64,000 bases of DNA, taken from Arthrobacter sp. cf158. Lineage in GTDB: Bacteria; Actinomycetota; Actinomycetes; Actinomycetales; Micrococcaceae. Positions 50,008 to 59,776 of the stretch are shown here, piece by piece. The stretch lies in assembly GCF_900106835.1 (NCBI RefSeq), contig NZ_FNNR01000009.1, positions 62,001-126,000 on the forward strand. Direction: 5' to 3'. The notes beneath the pieces were generated by a model, which was given only the letters and a program-made list of their open reading frames with translations, was not told the DNA's origin and did no database searches. The stretch's first letter is position 1; each line of letters opens with the position of its first letter. Both the position numbers and the translations under genes were made by a program.

Positions 50008-50958
50008 GTGAAAAAGAGGCTGTCGAGCTACATTGGGGCACTGGCTGCAGGCGCTGCCTTGCTGACCGTTACGGCGTGTGGAGGCGGCGCCACCGCGTCC
50101 TCGCAGCCGGAAGAGGCAAGCACCATCACTATCGAGCACGCACAGGGCTCCACTTCCAACGTTCCCGTGAACCCGGCGAAGGTTGTCACGTTCGACCTCG
50201 GTGTTCTGGACACCATGAACGCGCTCGGCGTCGAGCCCACCGGTGTTCCCGAAGCCAGCTACCCGGAGGCGCTGAAGAAGTTCTCCGAAGCCAAGTACGC
50301 CAAGGTTGGCTCCCTCAAGGAGCCCGACTTCGAAGCCGTCAGCTCCGCAGCTCCGGACCTCATCATCATCTCCGGCCGCACCTCCGGCGCCTACGAAGAG
50401 TTGAGCAAGATCGCTCCCACCATCGACCTCTCCGTGGATGCCGCCAAGCCGATGGAAAGCTTCAAGGCCCAGACGGAGAAGCTCGGCAAGATCTTCAAGA
50501 AGGAAGACGAAGTCGCCTCCAAGCTCGCAGAGGTGGACAAGACGGTTGCCGACACCAAGGCCAAGGCAGCTACGGCCGGCAAGGGCTTGATCGTCCTCAC
50601 CTCCGGTGGCGAAGTCACCGCGTACGGCGCCGGCTCCCGCTTCGGCATCATCCATGACGTCCTGGGCGTTCCGACGGCCGCTGAGGTCAAGTCCGAAGGC
50701 GCCCACGGCGAGGCCGTTTCCTTTGAGTACATCAAGGAAACCAACCCGGACATCCTCTACGTCATCAACCGCGACACTGCAATCGGCACTGCCGGCTCCA
50801 CGGCCAACCCCATCCTGGATAACGAGCTCGTGAAGTCCACCAACGCCGCCAAGAACAACAAGATCGTCAACCTCGATCCCGCTGGCTGGTACATCGTGGG
50901 CTACGGTCTGAACAACGTCCAGGCCATGGTCACCGCAGTGGCCGACTCCGTCGCCTGA
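50008..50958 (+). CDS. siderophore-iron ABC transporter binding lipoprotein
   Basis: This 316-residue protein has a lipoprotein signal with lipobox VTAC (Cys24) and a helical-backbone type III binding fold (PAKVVTFDLGVLDTMNALG, EPDFEAVSSAAPDLIIISGR, NPILDNELVKSTNAAKNNKI). It most resembles YclQ/FatB-type binders of catecholate siderophores such as petrobactin. The start is a GTG at 50008. It is the first of four genes for one importer, behind an IdeR-like box. Confidence 0.9.
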   Translation: MKKRLSSYIGALAAGAALLTVTACGGGATASSQPEEASTITIEHAQGSTSNVPVNPAKVVTFDLGVLDTMNALGVEPTGVPEASYPEALKKFSEAKYAKVGSLKEPDFEAVSSAAPDLIIISGRTSGAYEELSKIAPTIDLSVDAAKPMESFKAQTEKLGKIFKKEDEVASKLAEVDKTVADTKAKAATAGKGLIVLTSGGEVTAYGAGSRFGIIHDVLGVPTAAEVKSEGAHGEAVSFEYIKETNPDILYVINRDTAIGTAGSTANPILDNELVKSTNAAKNNKIVNLDPAGWYIVGYGLNNVQAMVTAVADSVA

Positions 50959-50984
50959 CAGCCCGCATCATCTGAAATCCTGAC

Positions 50985-51992
50985 GTGACAACTACAGCCG
51001 TGCGCCCCACGGCCGCAGCAAGCCGCAACCGGACTGGCGAAACCGCCCGCCTGGTTGCGGCTGCTGCCGTTGTGCTGGTGATCGCCGTGGGCAGCATTTT
51101 CGTAGGCGTCAGCGATGTCTCGCTGCCGGCGTTGTTGGCGAACGACGCCGGGGCCTGGGAAATCTTTTGGGTCTCCCGGGTGCCGCGCACCTTGGCTGTG
51201 GTGCTGGCCGGGATGGCCGTTGCCGTTGCCGGTCTGATCATGCAACTCATGGCCCGCAACCGCTTCGTGGAGCCCTCCACCGTGGGAACAGTGGAATCAG
51301 CGACCCTCGGAATCCTGGTAGTGACAGTGCTGGCCCCGGAGTCTCCGATCCTCACCAAGATGCTGGTGGCTTCCGTGTTCGCTGTGCTGGGAACCGCGCT
51401 CTTCCTGGCGATCCTGCGCCGCCTCCCTGCCCGCAACACCCTGCTCATCCCGCTGGTGGGCATCATGCTGGGCGGCGTGATCGCTGCCGTCACCACATTC
51501 TTTGCCTACCGCTTCGACCTCCTCCAGACGCTCAGTAACTGGATGATCGGCGACTTCTCCGGAGTGCTGCGCGGCCGGTACGAGCTCCTGTGGATCGTGG
51601 CCGTCCTGGTTCTTGTGGGCCTTCTTGCCGCGGACCGCTTCACTGTGGCCGGCATGGGACAGGACTTCACCACCAACCTCGGTCTCAATTACGCACGCAC
51701 CATGCGGCTGGGTCTGATGATCGTCTCCCTGATCTCTGCCGTTGTTGTCACCACTGTGGGTGCCGTTCCGTTCCTGGGGCTGGTGGTCCCCAACATCGTG
51801 TCCCTGCTTTTCGGCGACAACCTCCGCCGGGCCGTTCCGTGGACCGCGTTGTTCGGTGCCGCGTTCGTGCTGGTCTGCGACATCATCGGCCGGACCATCC
51901 GATTCCCCTACGAGGTGCCGGTCGGCATGGTCATGTCAGTGCTGGGTGCCGTGCTGTTCCTCATCCTGCTCCTGAGGAAGCGCAATGCCTGA
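50985..51992 (+). CDS. siderophore ABC transporter permease 1 (FecCD family)
   Basis: This 335-residue membrane protein has about nine or ten helices. It carries FecCD-type landmarks (FWVSRVPRTLAVVLAGMAVAVAGLIMQ at the start, RFVEPSTVGTVESATLG, TVGAVPFLGLVVPNIVSLL near the end). The start is a GTG at 50985, 26 bp after the binding-protein stop. It overlaps the next permease by 8 bp, and the two probably form a heterodimer, as in YclN/YclO. Confidence 0.92.
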   Translation: MTTTAVRPTAAASRNRTGETARLVAAAAVVLVIAVGSIFVGVSDVSLPALLANDAGAWEIFWVSRVPRTLAVVLAGMAVAVAGLIMQLMARNRFVEPSTVGTVESATLGILVVTVLAPESPILTKMLVASVFAVLGTALFLAILRRLPARNTLLIPLVGIMLGGVIAAVTTFFAYRFDLLQTLSNWMIGDFSGVLRGRYELLWIVAVLVLVGLLAADRFTVAGMGQDFTTNLGLNYARTMRLGLMIVSLISAVVVTTVGAVPFLGLVVPNIVSLLFGDNLRRAVPWTALFGAAFVLVCDIIGRTIRFPYEVPVGMVMSVLGAVLFLILLLRKRNA

Positions 51993-53052
51993 AACTCCTG
52001 TGACATCAACTCTGGCCTCGTCCGACACCCAGTTAACGCACGACGGCGGCAAGCCCGGCCGGCGGCTATGGTCGCCTTCACGCTGGCGCGATGCCATCCG
52101 CAGCACCCCACCGGGACTGGTGATCGGCATCCTGGCGATTGCCGCCGTCGTGCTTGTTGCTGTTTTCCTGACGATCGACCTCAAGGGAAACATCGCCTAC
52201 ATCCTGCCGCGCCGGGCCATCAAGGTGTCCGCCATGCTGTTGGTGGCCGTGGCGGTGGGAGTGTCCACGCTGCTGTTCCAGACCGTGACGGCCAACCGGA
52301 TCCTGACACCGTCCATCATGGGCTTCGACTCGCTGTACATTCTGGTGCAGACGGCCCTGGCGTTCGTGGCCGGTGCCGCCACGCTGGCCACTGCGCCGTC
52401 AACGCTGAAGTTCGGGCTGGAGATCGTGCTGATGGTTGGCTTCAGCGCGTTCCTGTACCGCTGGATGTTCACCGGAGCCACACGCTCGCTGCACCTGCTG
52501 GTGCTCGTGGGAATCGTCCTGGGAACCCTGTTCCGTGGCTTTTCCTCTCTCCTGCAGCGGCTGATGGAACCCAGCGAATTCATTATTCTGCAGGACCTGT
52601 TCTTCGCCAGCTTCAACAATGTGGACCCGGCGCTCCTGGGTGTTTCCGCCTTGCTGGTGGCCCTGGTATGCGTCGGTGTGTGGCGCACGAGGCACACCCT
52701 GGACGTGCTGGCGCTGGGCCGCGAGGTAGCCATCAACGTTGGTGTCGACCACAAGCGCGTCGTGATGCGCGTCCTGTTGGCATGCTCGCTGCTCGTGGCC
52801 ATTTCCACAGCGCTGGTGGGTCCGGTGACATTCTTCGGGCTTCTGGTGGTCAGCCTTGGCTACCAGTTATGCCGTGGATTCCGGCACGCGTGGCTGCTGC
52901 CAATCGTGGTGCTCATCGGTGCGATTGCGCTGGTGGGCGGACAGCTGCTCCTGGAGCGTGTGTTCGGCTTCGCCACCGCGCTGAGCGTCATCATCGAGTT
53001 CACCGGCGGCATCCTCTTCCTTTACCTGTTGCTGAAAGGCTCACTGAAATGA
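51985..53052 (+). CDS. siderophore ABC transporter permease 2 (FecCD family)
   Basis: This 355-residue permease pairs with the previous one. It has a hydrophilic N-terminal extension of about 45 residues and typical motifs (LLFQTVTANRILTPSIMGFDSLYILVQT, LLVAISTALVGPVTFFGLLVVSLGYQ). The start overlaps the first permease. The order binding protein, two permeases, ATPase matches a complete siderophore importer. Confidence 0.92.
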   Translation: MPETPVTSTLASSDTQLTHDGGKPGRRLWSPSRWRDAIRSTPPGLVIGILAIAAVVLVAVFLTIDLKGNIAYILPRRAIKVSAMLLVAVAVGVSTLLFQTVTANRILTPSIMGFDSLYILVQTALAFVAGAATLATAPSTLKFGLEIVLMVGFSAFLYRWMFTGATRSLHLLVLVGIVLGTLFRGFSSLLQRLMEPSEFIILQDLFFASFNNVDPALLGVSALLVALVCVGVWRTRHTLDVLALGREVAINVGVDHKRVVMRVLLACSLLVAISTALVGPVTFFGLLVVSLGYQLCRGFRHAWLLPIVVLIGAIALVGGQLLLERVFGFATALSVIIEFTGGILFLYLLLKGSLK

Positions 53053-53077
53053 CCGCTGAAATGAGCGGAGTCCGCCC

Positions 53078-53836
53078 ATGATTACCGTCCGGAACGTCAC
53101 CAAGCGCTACGGTGGCACCACCGTGCTGGACGACGTCAGCTGCGAGATCCCCCGCGGCGGCATCACGTCCATCATCGGCCCCAACGGCGCCGGCAAGTCC
53201 ACACTGCTCTCCCTGATCAGCCGCCTGCAGCCCATGGACGCTGGGGGAGTATCCGTTGCCGGCTTGGACGTCACAGCGACGCCCAGCAGGGAACTGGCCA
53301 AGACGATGGCCATCCTTCGGCAGGAAAACCACCTGACCATGCGGTTGACCGTTCGCGATCTTGTGGCGTTTGGGCGTTTCCCGCACAGTGGCGGCCGGCC
53401 GACGGTTGAGGATCTAGTACATGTGGATCAAGCCATTGGTCAGCTTGATCTCACGTCCATGGCGGACAAGTTCGTGGACGAGCTATCCGGCGGGCAGCGC
53501 CAGCGCGCGTACATAGCGATGGTCCTGGCGCAGGACACCGAATACCTGCTACTCGATGAGCCACTCAACAATCTGGACATGAAGCATTCCGTGGAGATGA
53601 TGCGGCTGCTGCGACGTCTGGCGGACGAGCTTGGCAAGACCATCGTTTTGGTGGTCCACGACATCAATTTTGCGTCCTGCTACTCGGATAACATCCTGGC
53701 CATGAAGGACGGCAGGCTCATACATCAGGGCGCACCCGCGGACATCATGCGCGCCGGAATGCTGCACGACGTTTACGACATCGACATCCGCATCGAGGAA
53801 ATCGACGGCAACCGCATCGGTGTGTATTTCGCCTGA
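53078..53836 (+). CDS. siderophore ABC transporter ATP-binding protein
   Basis: This 252-residue ATPase has Walker A GPNGAGKST, signature LSGGQRQRAYIAM, Walker B YLLLDEPLNNLD and the switch histidine in VVHDINFA. It powers siderophore import with the two FecCD permeases. It follows the second permease by 25 bp. It is the last gene of the operon; the next gene starts after 175 bp. Confidence 0.94.
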   Translation: MITVRNVTKRYGGTTVLDDVSCEIPRGGITSIIGPNGAGKSTLLSLISRLQPMDAGGVSVAGLDVTATPSRELAKTMAILRQENHLTMRLTVRDLVAFGRFPHSGGRPTVEDLVHVDQAIGQLDLTSMADKFVDELSGGQRQRAYIAMVLAQDTEYLLLDEPLNNLDMKHSVEMMRLLRRLADELGKTIVLVVHDINFASCYSDNILAMKDGRLIHQGAPADIMRAGMLHDVYDIDIRIEEIDGNRIGVYFA

Positions 53837-54011
53837 CTGTTCACTCACTGTCGGCGCGTTTACCGTGTGCTTGCCTGAACGTCACGTTTCCGGGATCGCG
53901 CTCACTACCTAGGGGAAGGAGAGCGAAAGGGCTCTGCCTCAAAACCCCTGAATCGCCTCGTCTTTGAGAATGTCGGACGCAGCGACCCGGGACTGATCCT
54001 AGGAGCTTCAC

Positions 54012-57000
54012 ATGTTTGCTTTACAGTCATGGGGCCTTTCCGGCCCCGGGGAAAGGAGCCCCAATTCACGAAGGGACTCTCCATACGGGGGCCGCAGAAC
54101 CCGATTGCGGTTGCCGTCAGCAATGCTTGCCACGGTGGTCGCAGCAGGAACACTCATGCTGGGCGTCTCCCCGGCCATGGCGTCCTCCGGGGATTTCACG
54201 ATTTCGCTCTCTGCCCCTCAAACGGTCCCGCTGAGCCAAAACTACAATTACACTGCCACCATTGATTTTGACGGCGTTGATTCGTCGCATCCCGCAACTG
54301 GCGTGGCAATGACCACGACGCTTCCTGAAGGCACCACCTTCGCCGGACTCCCCACAGGTGACTCCTCGCCGGTGCTCAGCCACAACTACGAGCCCAGTAC
54401 GCGGGCGCTCACCATGACTCTCAAGGACACTACAAAGGACCTTGTCAGCGTCGTGTACACGGTGTCCCAGGTGGATAACGAGCTTAAATATGAGGGCTAT
54501 CCGCTTCGCACGGTGATGACTGGTACCGGCGGACCTGCCGGCCAAGTGACATCCGCGCCGGTCACCTCAACAATCACCGGTCCTCATGATTACCGGGCGC
54601 AGAAGACGGCCACCACGATCACGGGATCCACCCACCGCGAGGTGACGTACCGCTTCAACGTGTGCTCGGAGGAAAGCTACCTGAGTTTCTCCGCCTATGC
54701 CCAGAAACTTTCGGACGTCTTCCCCGCCGGCGCCGAGTTCGCGTCGGCCTCAACGGGCCTGGGCACCTGGGACACGAGCGCCTGGCCCCAAGCCACCTGG
54801 ACCAATGACGAACGATACGACCACACGGGATATTGCCTGGACCGTACCAACACCGGCATTTGGCTGACCGTCCGGTACCCGGAGGCAGTTGTCGGCTGGG
54901 AAGACGGCCAGCGGCCACCGGCCAACACTGTGACGCTGGAGACCACGGACGCCCACGGTGTAGTGAGGGCAGGTACACCCGCAGCTGCACAGGGCCCTGC
55001 CTTCACTGATGCCGGTGGCGTGACAATGGCCATTGAGAAATCTTCAGGCGGCCAGACCTCCGCCGGCATGATCGCCAGAAGCACCTACGTGAATGCCTCT
55101 TACCTCGGGCCCCGGAACAGCCCCAGGGCCGACGACCTCGTTGTCACCGACAGCGGTGCAGCCGGTGGCCTGTCGGAGCAGTGGTTTCACCACAACGATG
55201 TCACCGCAATCAACGTGGCCTTTAGCCCGGTGTTGGCTACGGAAGATCTGCCATACACCATCGAGTACCAGACTGATCATTCCGATGCGTGGCAGACCTT
55301 CACAGGCGCAGGGTCCTCCACCGGTATCAATTTGGCGTTGACCGTCCAGAACACGGGTTCAAGTGGCTGGGAGACGTTCAACGGGAACAATACGCTCAAC
55401 CTGCCGCCAGGCTCCGTTCTGACCGGGTGGCGCATCTCCGTTGCACCCGGCAATGAATCAGTGCCCGTCAGCTCGGAAGTGCGTGTCACTGTGGGAAGCG
55501 TGCCGGTCTTCCGCGACATCACCGAAGGTGTGCTGGCAACGAACAGCCCTGCAGGTGTTGCACCGGGACCCGTTAATAACACGGCCACACTCAAGGCAGG
55601 TGACCTGACGGGCGAGGCATCTGATGTCTTTACCCCGCTGGATTCCGTATACCTGACCACCAATGTCTCCGCTCCGTCGGTACTGAGCGTGGGTGATTCC
55701 GGCACCATCAGGGCCGGCATAGTGAACCAAAACCCATCGGAAACCTACAAGGACGCCACGATGTCTGTGGTGCTTCCCTGCGGCGTCCAGTATGACCCGG
55801 CGAAGACCATCACGCCGATCACGGACCTTGCTGTTGGAGTGGAGCCCATCCCAACCATAGGCAACGGAGTGAAGGTGGACTCCACCCAGCGGGTCACTGA
55901 TGCCAGCGGTTGTGAACTGCAGGTCATCACCTTCGCTTTCGATCAGATCAGTCCAATGCGGGACTCCCTGGAAGCTTCTGACCGACGGGTTGAAAACAGT
56001 GGATGGCAGTACGACATTCCGGTCACAGTCCTTGCCAAGGCCTACCACCCTGCCGACTCTGCAATTCAGGTCGAATCCTATGCCTACGCGGGGGACGAAC
56101 GATTCGTCGGCGTTGCTGACGGGGGCACTGCCGAGCAGACAGTGGCGATGACGGGCTACTACGCCTTCTTCGGCGAAGACATCTACAACTTCGATGCTGC
56201 CCGGGAAGCTGTTGCCAAAGCTACGGGCCGCGTATCGATTAATGTCGCCGGCGGTTTGCTGCTGGACAAGCTGTCCAGCTCCTCGGCAGAGGGCCCTTGG
56301 TCCCTGGATACCACCGTGGACGATGCTGCTTTCTGGCAGGTGTACGTCAGCAATGTCCTGCCCAACGCCGTGACCAGGACCACCTTCTTCGATCGTTTGC
56401 CGTCGGTGGCAACCGGTGACGATTTTGACGTCGTCCTGTCTGGTGCCGTAACCGGCGCACCGGCTGGTACAACCCTGGAATACTCGATCGATGCCACAGA
56501 CGCCACGTCCGGTACCTGGTCCACGGACCCGGCCAACGCCACCGCTTTCCGTGTTGTTGTGGACACCTTGGCCTCAGGGGCTGACTTCACCCTGATGATT
56601 CCCACCCGTGTGGTGGGCGATCCGCGCTTCGGCGAGACGGCAACCAACGTCCTCACGGCGGCGGGAACGTACAACGGGCAAGCAGTACAGTTCGCCACCA
56701 ACCAGGCCGCTGTGAATGTTGCTGGTTCCCCCTCGTTGGGAATCGTGAAGAAGACCAATGGAACTGCCTACACATCGGCTCCAGGTGCCATCGTCACCAA
56801 GGGTTCTGATGTTGCATGGACCTACGAAGTGACCAATACCGGCGACATTGCGCTCGCCAATGTGGCCGTCTCCGATGCGTTCACGGCAGGGGATGGAAGC
56901 AAGGGCATCTTGTCACCCACCTCGGGTGATACAGGATCGCTGGCCCCCGGAGATACCCGTATCTTCACAGCTGCTGGCTCTGCTGTTGAAGGTCAATATC

Positions 57001-57968
57001 ACAACACGGCTACGGCAACGGCTACGGCAATTGACGCCGAAGGCACCCCGTTGGCCCAACAGCCCGCACCAGTCTCAGCCGAGTCCTGGTACCTCACCGG
57101 CCAAGCTGGGTTGTCTGTTGTAAAGACGACCAATGGTGAGGATGTTGGGTCTGCTCCGGGCCCGCAGTTGGTTCCCGGCAGTGACGTGAAGTGGGCGTAC
57201 AAGGTGACCAACACCGGCAACCTTGCGTTGAAGGATGTTCTGGTTGTGGATAAGGACAGTGCCGGCAATACCGTGTTCTCCGATTCGATTCTCTCCTTGG
57301 CTCCGGGTGCCTCTGTTGAGTTGTCGGCTCAGGGGAAGGCCGTGGAGGGCCAGTACAAGAACACTGTGACGGCCTCGGCAGCGGATCCCAACGGCGGGTC
57401 CGATCTGAAGGCGTCTGATGATTCCTTCTACTTCGGTGCCGTTCCGGGATTGACGGTGGCCAAGCTCATCTCCACTACAGGAGACGGGCCGTGGAGTGAG
57501 AATGTCACCATCGGTTCCGGTGAATCCGTTTTCTGGAAAATCAGCGTGACCAACACCGGTAACACGGTGCTGACGGACGTTCGCTTCGATGACCCCGCCG
57601 TTGGGGCCATAGAGCCGGTTGCCACTCTCGCCCCGGGCGAGACAGCAAGCCGCGTCATCGAGCAGGCCGAGGTCACTGAGTCCTACGTCAACGTAGTGGC
57701 TGTCACCGCTATGGGTCCAGGCGGGAAAGCTCCTTCCAGAAGCGATTCGAGCGAGGTCATAGTCAAAGCTGTGGCGGTTTCACCTCCCGCTGCGAGCGCA
57801 CCTCCGGCCCCAAGCGCACCTCCCGTCCCGAGCACACCTCCGGCCGCGAGCGAAGACTTACCGGAAACAGGGGCCACCGGGCTGATCGTCTCAGTGGTCG
57901 TTGCGTTGCTGCTTATGACCGCCGGAGGGTTGGCACTGGTAGCTGGCCGACGGCGCAAGGCGGCCTGA
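54012..57968 (+). CDS. large LPXTG-anchored surface protein with DUF11-like repeats
   Basis: This 1318-residue protein has an N-terminal signal (after an Arg-rich extension; hydrophobic core AMLATVVAAGTLMLGVSPAMA). The long ectodomain of beta-sandwich modules includes three or four DUF11/DUF7507-like repeats (SLGIVKKTNG, GLSVVKTTNG and GLTVAKLIST, each with a VTNTGN strand). The sortase signal is complete: LPETG at about 1283-1287, a hydrophobic helix and an RRRKAA tail. It is covalently wall-anchored, and a role in adhesion or wall structure is likely. The ATG at 54012 follows AGGAG at 6 nt. It lies downstream of the iron operon, but 175 bp and its own promoter region separate them. Confidence 0.88.
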   Translation: MFALQSWGLSGPGERSPNSRRDSPYGGRRTRLRLPSAMLATVVAAGTLMLGVSPAMASSGDFTISLSAPQTVPLSQNYNYTATIDFDGVDSSHPATGVAMTTTLPEGTTFAGLPTGDSSPVLSHNYEPSTRALTMTLKDTTKDLVSVVYTVSQVDNELKYEGYPLRTVMTGTGGPAGQVTSAPVTSTITGPHDYRAQKTATTITGSTHREVTYRFNVCSEESYLSFSAYAQKLSDVFPAGAEFASASTGLGTWDTSAWPQATWTNDERYDHTGYCLDRTNTGIWLTVRYPEAVVGWEDGQRPPANTVTLETTDAHGVVRAGTPAAAQGPAFTDAGGVTMAIEKSSGGQTSAGMIARSTYVNASYLGPRNSPRADDLVVTDSGAAGGLSEQWFHHNDVTAINVAFSPVLATEDLPYTIEYQTDHSDAWQTFTGAGSSTGINLALTVQNTGSSGWETFNGNNTLNLPPGSVLTGWRISVAPGNESVPVSSEVRVTVGSVPVFRDITEGVLATNSPAGVAPGPVNNTATLKAGDLTGEASDVFTPLDSVYLTTNVSAPSVLSVGDSGTIRAGIVNQNPSETYKDATMSVVLPCGVQYDPAKTITPITDLAVGVEPIPTIGNGVKVDSTQRVTDASGCELQVITFAFDQISPMRDSLEASDRRVENSGWQYDIPVTVLAKAYHPADSAIQVESYAYAGDERFVGVADGGTAEQTVAMTGYYAFFGEDIYNFDAAREAVAKATGRVSINVAGGLLLDKLSSSSAEGPWSLDTTVDDAAFWQVYVSNVLPNAVTRTTFFDRLPSVATGDDFDVVLSGAVTGAPAGTTLEYSIDATDATSGTWSTDPANATAFRVVVDTLASGADFTLMIPTRVVGDPRFGETATNVLTAAGTYNGQAVQFATNQAAVNVAGSPSLGIVKKTNGTAYTSAPGAIVTKGSDVAWTYEVTNTGDIALANVAVSDAFTAGDGSKGILSPTSGDTGSLAPGDTRIFTAAGSAVEGQYHNTATATATAIDAEGTPLAQQPAPVSAESWYLTGQAGLSVVKTTNGEDVGSAPGPQLVPGSDVKWAYKVTNTGNLALKDVLVVDKDSAGNTVFSDSILSLAPGASVELSAQGKAVEGQYKNTVTASAADPNGGSDLKASDDSFYFGAVPGLTVAKLISTTGDGPWSENVTIGSGESVFWKISVTNTGNTVLTDVRFDDPAVGAIEPVATLAPGETASRVIEQAEVTESYVNVVAVTAMGPGGKAPSRSDSSEVIVKAVAVSPPAASAPPAPSAPPVPSTPPAASEDLPETGATGLIVSVVVALLLMTAGGLALVAGRRRKAA

Positions 57969-58015
57969 CAAAGACCATGTCAGGCATCGCCGCTGACAGT
58001 TTCTGAGTAATGACG

Positions 58016-58056
58016 AAGGCCTGGTCTGCACCAGCTAAGTGCAGGCCAGGCCTTTG
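58016..58056 (+). terminator. terminator of the LPXTG protein gene
   Basis: AAGGCCTGGTCTGCAC at 58016-58031 pairs with 58039-58054 with one mismatch and a 7-nt loop, followed by TT and G. It lies 48 bp after the stop. Confidence 0.7.
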
Positions 58057-58094
58057 TCGCGCCACCAGCAGAGAGCGTGACGTTCCAAAAGCAG

Positions 58095-58135
58095 GGCCCG
58101 ACGCCGGCACCCAAAGTGAGTGCCGGCGTCGGGCC
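58095..58135 (-). terminator. 16-bp perfect-stem terminator of cycA
   Basis: GGCCCGACGCCGGCAC at 58095-58110 pairs perfectly with 58120-58135 around a 9-nt loop. On the minus strand CTGCTTTTGG follows. The stem resembles the mtlD terminator stem, and a degenerate GAGAGCGTGACG element lies beside it at 58071-58082. Confidence 0.85.
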
Positions 58136-58151
58136 TTACTTGCTTGAAGAG

Positions 58152-59612
58152 TCAGCGCGCTGCCGCGGTTTCCGCTTCCGACATCGCCTTCCATTCGGCC
58201 ACGCGGGCCTGGTGCAGGGGCGACTTGCGGACAACTGCGTAGGCAATTGCGAGGATCGCGAACCAGATGGGTGTGACCAACAGGGCCGTGAGCGTATCAG
58301 GCTGGGTGGTGAGAGCCCAGACGAGGAACGCGAAGAATGCGAACACCACCCACACCATCGGAATACCACCGGGCATCTTGAACGGTGAGGCTGCGTGCTG
58401 CTCGGGCCGGCGCTTCCGGTACACCAGATAGCTGGCCAGGATGATGGACCAGACGAACATGAAGCAGACAGCGGACACTGTGGTGACCATGTCGAACGCC
58501 ACCCCAACGTCTTTGCCCGCGTAGAGAAGGGCGACGCCGGCCAGCAAGAGAACGCATGAGAGGAACAGCGCGTTCTGGGGTACTTTGCGGCTGGAGAGCC
58601 TGCCGAAAAGTTTGGGTGCATCGCCGTCGTTGGCCAGGCCGTAGACCATGCGTGACGTCGAGTAGATGCCTGAGTTGGCCGAGGACATGGCCGAGGTGAG
58701 CACTACCAGGTTCACTACGGTTGCTGCCATGCCGAGGCCCGCCAAGGAGAACATGGCAATGAACGGGCTTTGCCCGGCCTTGAATTCAGTCCACGGGGTG
58801 ACCGACATGAGGATGATCAAAGCGCCTACGTAGAAGAGCATCACGCGCAGGGGAATGGCATTGATGGCGCGGGGCAGGTTGTGCTCCGGATTCTTGGTTT
58901 CTGCGGCGGCGGTACCCACCAGTTCGATGCCCACGAACGCGAACACGGCAATCTGGAAGCCGGCTACGAAGCCCATGAATTCCTTGGGGAAGAAGCCGCC
59001 GTGGCTCCACAGGTTGGTGAAGCTCGCGGTGCCTGCGTTGGACTGGAAACCGGTGAAGATCATCACCAGGCCCACAACGATCAGCGCCACGATGGCGATG
59101 ATCTTGATGAGGGCGAACCAGAACTCGGTTTCGCCGAAGGCCTTGACCGTGGGGAGGTTCAAGAGCAGAAGGATGATGATGGTGGCCAGGCCCGGGATCC
59201 AGAGCTGGATACCCGGCCACAGCTCATTGGCGTAGCCGGCGATCGCGATGACGTCCGCAACGCCGGTGACTACCCAGCAGAACCAGTAGGTCCAGCCGGT
59301 GAAGAAGCCAGCCCACGGGCCCAGAAGGTCGCCCGCGAAATCGCTGAAGGACTTGTAGTTCAGGTTGGACAGCAGGAGCTGCCCCATGGCCCTCATGACG
59401 AAGAAGAGCATGAAACCGATGATCATGTACACGAAGATGACGGAGGGGCCGGCAACCGAGATGGTCTTGCCGGAGCCCATGAAGAGGCCCGTTCCGATGG
59501 CGCCGCCGATGGCCAGGAGTTGGATGTGGCGGTTGCTGAGCGAGCGTGACAGGTGGGGCTCGCTGTCCCTGCTGGAGGCGCGGAGCTGCCCCTGTGTTGT
59601 CTGATCGGACAT
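58152..59612 (-). CDS. cycA: D-serine/D-alanine/glycine permease
   Basis: This 486-residue AAT-family transporter is very close to E. coli CycA throughout: LSNRHIQLLAIGGAIGTGLF, GSGKTISVAGPSVIFVYMIIG, KSFSDFAGDLLGPWAGFFTG and VGIELVGTAAAETKNPE. It has 12 predicted helices and uses the proton gradient. The ATG at 59610-59612 (MSDQTT) is preferred; an in-frame ATG 11 codons earlier exists. It takes up D-alanine, D-serine and glycine, which links it to wall precursor recycling. A strong terminator follows. Confidence 0.93.
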   Translation of the reverse strand: MSDQTTQGQLRASSRDSEPHLSRSLSNRHIQLLAIGGAIGTGLFMGSGKTISVAGPSVIFVYMIIGFMLFFVMRAMGQLLLSNLNYKSFSDFAGDLLGPWAGFFTGWTYWFCWVVTGVADVIAIAGYANELWPGIQLWIPGLATIIILLLLNLPTVKAFGETEFWFALIKIIAIVALIVVGLVMIFTGFQSNAGTASFTNLWSHGGFFPKEFMGFVAGFQIAVFAFVGIELVGTAAAETKNPEHNLPRAINAIPLRVMLFYVGALIILMSVTPWTEFKAGQSPFIAMFSLAGLGMAATVVNLVVLTSAMSSANSGIYSTSRMVYGLANDGDAPKLFGRLSSRKVPQNALFLSCVLLLAGVALLYAGKDVGVAFDMVTTVSAVCFMFVWSIILASYLVYRKRRPEQHAASPFKMPGGIPMVWVVFAFFAFLVWALTTQPDTLTALLVTPIWFAILAIAYAVVRKSPLHQARVAEWKAMSEAETAAAR

Positions 59613-59776
59613 TAGTTCAAGAACCCTTCGGAAGAACCGACACAATAGTGACGGCCGTTACAAATCTGTCCGATAAAGCTATAGCTATTGTCTGACCAAT
59701 GGCGAATCGGTCTGCATGGCGAAAGCTCCCCCGTGGATAAAGGGGAGCTTAGGCCTGTGTCCTTGGCTGATTGACG

